Under the pieces are notes generated by a model. That model had not been told where the DNA came from and made no database searches. It worked only from the letters and a program-made list of their open reading frames with translations. DNA of 64,000 nucleotides from Apodospora peruviana (lineage: Eukaryota > Ascomycota > Sordariomycetes > Sordariales > Lasiosphaeriaceae): positions 2,046,001 to 2,110,000 of the forward strand of contig JAUEDM010000005.1 in the NCBI GenBank assembly GCA_033439685.1, written 5' to 3'. The number at the start of each line of letters is the position of its first letter. Position 1 is the stretch's first letter. The position numbers were made by a program, and so were the translations under genes. This document shows positions 59,993-64,000 of the stretch, piece after piece.

Positions 59993-61017
59993 ATGAGGCT
60001 CATCAATACTACCACCCGCAGGCTTGAAGAATTCAACAGTTATACCCTCGAGTCACTCGAATATGGATGTGCCATATTATCGAACACATGGACCGACCAG
60101 GAGGTCTCGTTCCAGGAATTCACATCGGCAGATTGCCCAGTCGACCGTGATGGATACGCCAAAATCTGCGAAAGCTGTGAAGTTGCAAGCTCAGGGGCAC
60201 TACCATTAAGCCATATCTGGGTTGACACTTGCTGTATCGACAAATCCAGCAGTGCCGAGCTCTCCGAGTCAATCAATTCCATGTTCGAATGGTACCGAAA
60301 GTCGGCCATCTGCTATGCCTATCTGGCCGACGTGTCTGCGAACGGTTCGGACTGGACTCAATAATTCAGAGACTCAAAATGGTTTACCAGAGGCTGGACG
60401 TTGCAGGAGCTGCTCGCGCCGTGTGATGTCTGGTTTTACAGCAAAGAATGGAAGCTACTAGGGACACGCATGGAGCTAGCTGAAGAGATCGCTCGGATCA
60501 CGTCAATCAATGGCAAGCTCATCCGGGGGGGTCTTGCCAACTACAGAGTCAAAATGGAGAATCCGCTTCAGTCATTCAGCGTCGCAAGGCGGATTTCGTG
60601 GGCTTCAGGACGAGAGACCACCAGAGTGGAGGATCTTGCATATTGTCTCATGGGTATCTTCAATATCAATATGCCCCTGCTCTACGGCGAAGGTCGGCGA
60701 GCGTTCCAGAGGTTGCTGGAAGAGATTATCAAGACTTGCAATGATCAGTCGATTCTAGCCTGGACACAGCACTTCTCACAGAGCCCAATCAGCCGATCGC
60801 TCTTTGCCCTAGCCCTGATGCCTTTGGCAGCCCGATAGATGTTTATCTTTCCGAACCAGGAGTTCCAATATCACTCGACGCCAGAGGTTTTGCACTTGAG
60901 GCCCGTCTCTGTCCTCTACGGTTCGAAACAAGCACGTTTCCGCATGACGACGATTACGTGAATACCTTGAAGATTGTTATTTTGCAAGGGAATGTCGATG
61001 GGGACTTTCTATGCTGA
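59993..61017 (+). pseudogene. HET-domain (heterokaryon incompatibility type) pseudogene
   Basis: A HET domain reads from MRLINTTTRRLEEF (59993) through the core motifs EVSFQEF, GYAKICESCE, IWVDTCCIDKSSSAEL, FRDSKWFTRGWTLQELLAP, SFSVARRISWASGRETTRVEDLAYCLMGIF and MPLLYGEG. HET proteins trigger cell death when incompatible fungal nuclei meet. Two lesions break the frame: an in-frame TAA at 60362-60364, just before the WFTRGWTLQE motif, and a one-base frameshift near 60795-60805, after which homology continues in another frame (PSPDAFGSPIDV) to a TGA at 61015-61017. Further homology fades. An intron removing the TAA would have to be under 40 bp and would cut conserved sequence, so decay is preferred. 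C-to-T change (as in RIP) could explain the TAA but was not tested. Confidence 0.8.
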
Positions 61018-62047
61018 CCCGGAATTCTCGTGCAGGCGGTTCCTGGAGTCAAGGGGCTCTTTCGGAGAGTCTCCTGCGACACAATATGTTATATCACAGG
61101 CCGGGAGACAGAGACGCTGCTCCTCTGGTGACTCTCGAGACTTTAACACTATTGCTGGCGGTTGCTACGGGCAGTACAGACTTGACGGTCCTGTTGATGT
61201 CCTCATCGGGTTAACAGACGAGATGTGGCCGCCTGCTTCTACGGATGATCTCATAATGATGCACGAAACTCGGCAAAGCTGTGGCTGAAGTGCACCCCCA
61301 ATTCCCAGTCACTCTGGGTTTATGCCAGCATTGAGGTGGTTACATTTCTTGAGCGCAAGGCGTTTCGCCTGCAACTGAACTTTGTTGTTAGTTCACATAG
61401 GTCATCAGTCTTGGAAGACTCGATAATCTAGACTAGGTAGTCACGGGGATTTAAGAGCAAATCGGCCCTGGTGTTGGAATTTTCAAACGGCTTCTCACGG
61501 TATCTCTTCCATGGAACTATAGTCATCAAAGACGGAACGTATGGCCCATGGGTGGCCAGTGAAACACCATCTTATCTACGAAGATCATCTGTATCAAACC
61601 TTAATTGCTGCTAACCAAACTGCTTGAGTATCCTAAAAAAAAAAAAAAAAAGACACCTAAGGCCTTAAACATTTAATTCTGGTATTGGCATACCGTTCAT
61701 TTGGTTAATGAAATTGGAGCCATTCTCGTTTCCTACTGTAAGACGGTATCGAGACTGTAATTTTGGTCTTATCACTTACAAGAACCATTGCGTGGTGGGG
61801 TTTCCAGGTTATCTTATCGGACCTCAGGTGGGGCCGTGCTTGTTAGCCCAAAACAAGCAACGAAAACGCGTACGGGAACGCGTTTTCCCCATGGAGCACT
61901 CTTTGGCGGGCCATGCCAAGAGGGTCCTAGTCCTTGGCCACTGCCACAACACTTTGCTGGGAGGTTGCTACCACTCCCCATATCGACCTTGCTTCTTTTA
62001 TGGACTGAAGGCGCCCTGGATTGGCAGTTGACACGACGAAAGACGCA
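61018..62047. other. Intergenic between HET relic and DNA2
   Basis: No gene recognised; a run of 17 A bases lies at 61635-61651. The end holds the DNA2 promoter and leader. Confidence 0.5.
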
Positions 62048-64000
62048 ATGCCTCCACTTCACAAGTCGTTTTCGGAGCAGAACAAGAGGCAAGCTCCAGT
62101 CAGTCTGCCTTCTTCAGGCCCTCTTCTGCTCTTATGGCAAACCGCCATCTGAAAGTTTGTTGACATATGTATAGCGACAGCAACAATGGCAGAGGTCTAA
62201 GAGCAATCCCGTCAGCAAACCGTCTGCTGCGATGCCACTCGTCCCCGTGGCTCCGTCGACGAAAAACAAGCTGCAGGCCTTCCAGTTTGAGACCAGGACC
62301 TCCGATACGAACCATGATCCCTTCAAAACAGCCAGTGCTGCTCCAGTCACCTCCGCTAAAGTGAACGACGAAAACGTAAAACCAGGAAGCACATCGCCAC
62401 GCGCTACGAGCCGAGTAAGCGATGTCACTACAACACCTATCAACCGTCTGGCATGGCGGGACCTACTAGGCGTCACAGAACTACCCACCGAGGACAACGA
62501 CACATCCCCAAGCGAGAGAATTATTTGGCGCAACGATCCAAGGCCCTCTATAACCGCGAATTCTCCAGTTATGCCTCGCAGGCGGAAACGCGCGAGAAGC
62601 TCGTCTCCCGTCTCGTCTCCCGCGCCTTCCATCTCAGCAACACCAAACATCGACGTGAAGAAGCTTACAGAGGTGCTCAAGACGCCCCATGCCGACCCCG
62701 CGCTGGAGCTTTGGGATCGATTTTCTCTTCCCGGAACAGACAACAGCCCGTCTGGCCCCTCCAATCCGCTGCTCGCCCACTTGATGGTTTCGTCCTCACC
62801 TCGACCCAATAAAGATGGTAGTGGACCGGGAAGCGAGCGATCGTTGAGGAAAGCTCTGAGTTGCGGGTCACACTGGCCCAAACGCCGAAGGATCGAGCGG
62901 ACGGATGTGGAAAAAGGAGCTGCTGTTCAGGGTAGCCCTCAACGGGACGCCAAGTCCTCCATGGTTTCCGCGCTGCTCGAGACCGTTGATGGAGAACTGA
63001 GGAAGACAAAATTGGCACAGGAGGAGCAAATACAACAACTCAAGTCCCCCTCTCCTCAGAAAAGGTCACCGCAAAGGAGACGAGCGGATGTCCAGACTCA
63101 CGCCAGCCTTTCACCAGTCCGGGAAGCCGGAGATAAAATGCAGTTGGACCAAACAGAGGACGCCACTAGTGTGGTCGAGCATGTGGAGACTGGGAAGGCT
63201 GGGGTACTAATCGACGTTTCGTCTGACTATGGTGACGAAAACTTTGACGACGATACTCTCTTCGAGCTTGATAAAAGTCTGAATCTGGGTCAAGGAGAAG
63301 ATCCGACTCTAGTCTCAATTCCAGAGCCTGCCAAAGCGCCACTCCCAGCGCCGATCCAAGACGCATCTGAATCTGCAACTGCGGATGAGGATTTTGGGGA
63401 CTTGGATGATGACTTCTTTGAAGCAGCGGGAGACCTAATCGCGCAAGTGGAGTCGCACCACCCGTCACAGAATATTTTACAAGCACAGCAACACAACAAG
63501 CTACCCCAGGATGAGGTTGGTATTGAGGATGACGAGTTTGGTGATGATTTCGGAGGAGATTTCGACCCAGACGCGGCCGAGATGGCTGCAACACAACAAC
63601 AACCCACCCCTGTTTTCCCTTCTGCATCTCATGTACGTATGCTCTGATAGCTGTGAGGTGGAAAGATACTAAGTCAACAAGTAGGCAAGCCAAAAGCCTA
63701 AGGCGATCCAGAGGTATTTAATAACCAATGTCCTTGAGAGCTCCTACGAGGATGATCGTGGTCGTAAATCTCCCGAAAAGGTACAGTTAGATCCCGCCCC
63801 TGTAGATGATCCTCGTACTAATACAGCCCTAGGTCCTTCTTGTGCAGGTCGATAAAATGAATCAGATCAAGACAATCCATCTGCGAGGTGATTGGTATGA
63901 TACGCAAGCCAGTGTCAAAGCCTACGTCCATATTATCGGCGCTTTTGAACCGTCTGGCAGATGTATCGTCGACAACAACCAGAATAGCATTATCCTGCAC
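62048..64000 (+). CDS. DNA2: DNA2 replication nuclease-helicase, N-terminal part (runs off the window)
   Basis: Dna2 trims long 5' flaps in Okazaki-fragment maturation and resects double-strand breaks. Four exons are visible: 62048-62098, 62175-63632, 63685-63780 and 63833 to the right edge; all joins are in frame. The start MPPLHKSFSEQNKRQAP was chosen because exon 2 upstream of the next ATG (62232) continues in frame as QQWQRSKSNPVSKPS, which looks like the conserved fungal N-terminus. The acceptor may instead be six bases later (62181). The N-terminal 500 residues are disordered with acidic FGDDF-type motifs and KRRR-type nuclear signals. The conserved DNA2 block begins with QRYLITNVLESSYEDD and continues VLLVQVDKMNQIKTIHLRGDW and AYVHIIGAF. 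The nuclease and helicase domains lie beyond the window. Confidence 0.9.

Noticed and set aside
60290..60400. Intron removing the TAA in the HET gene
   Set aside because: Any GT-AG pair that removes it is under 40 bp and cuts residues normally conserved in HET domains; a second frameshift remains downstream.

Overview
This window looks like nuclear DNA from a filamentous ascomycete (Pezizomycotina, most likely a Sordariomycete). The signs are many short introns (about 45-95 bp) with GTAAGT-like donors and CTAAC/CTGAC-like branch sites, a decayed HET-domain gene, a 5S rRNA gene outside any rDNA array, a DUF7918-type protein, a TRAPPC11 homologue (absent from budding yeast), and intergenic DNA rich in ACCTACCT/AGGTAGGT and TACGGA words. 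Every multi-exon model below was spliced by hand; the summed coding length is divisible by three and each join falls in frame with family-like sequence.

Layout, left to right: ETF-ubiquinone oxidoreductase (1232-3235, -); a large gene joining a SERAC1-like alpha/beta hydrolase to a CorA-like membrane domain (3854-7773, -); CCR4-NOT scaffold NOT1 (9484-16322, +); a 5.7 kb gap without a recognisable gene; a GDS1-like winged-helix protein (22022-23414, +); OMS1-like mitochondrial methyltransferase (24558-25967, -), sharing a 413 bp divergent promoter with an IMPACT/UPF0029 protein (26381-28219, +); a 5S rRNA fragment and an intact 5S gene on either side of a small unrecognised membrane protein (28456-30553); Cdc15/Imp2/Hof1-type F-BAR-SH3 protein (31530-34710, +); seipin (35410-36870, +); DUF7918 protein (38677-40617, +); tRNA-Arg(ACG) and intron-containing tRNA-Arg(UCU), tail to tail (41641-42140); NTF2 (43488-44277, +); TVP18 (45583-46387, +); a 5.2 kb gap; AIM21 (51625-54455, +); TRAPPC11 (55138-59147, -); a HET-domain pseudogene (59993-61017, +); and the 5' part of DNA2 (62048 to the right edge, +).

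Most genes are conserved housekeeping functions with no operon-like logic. Loose themes are mitochondrial electron transfer and membrane maintenance (ETF-QO, OMS1), Golgi and lipid membranes (TVP18, TRAPPC11, seipin), actin and cytokinesis (F-BAR protein, AIM21), and mRNA or genome maintenance (NOT1, NTF2, DNA2). I found no secondary-metabolite cluster, CRISPR array, intact transposon or clear new multi-gene system. The parts most worth a second look are the hydrolase-CorA fusion, the unrecognised small membrane protein with an in-frame 66 bp tandem duplication upstream of its signal peptide, the 5S fragment/gene pair, the seipin intron that can be retained without a stop, the promoter palindromes of ETF-QO, and the two large gaps.
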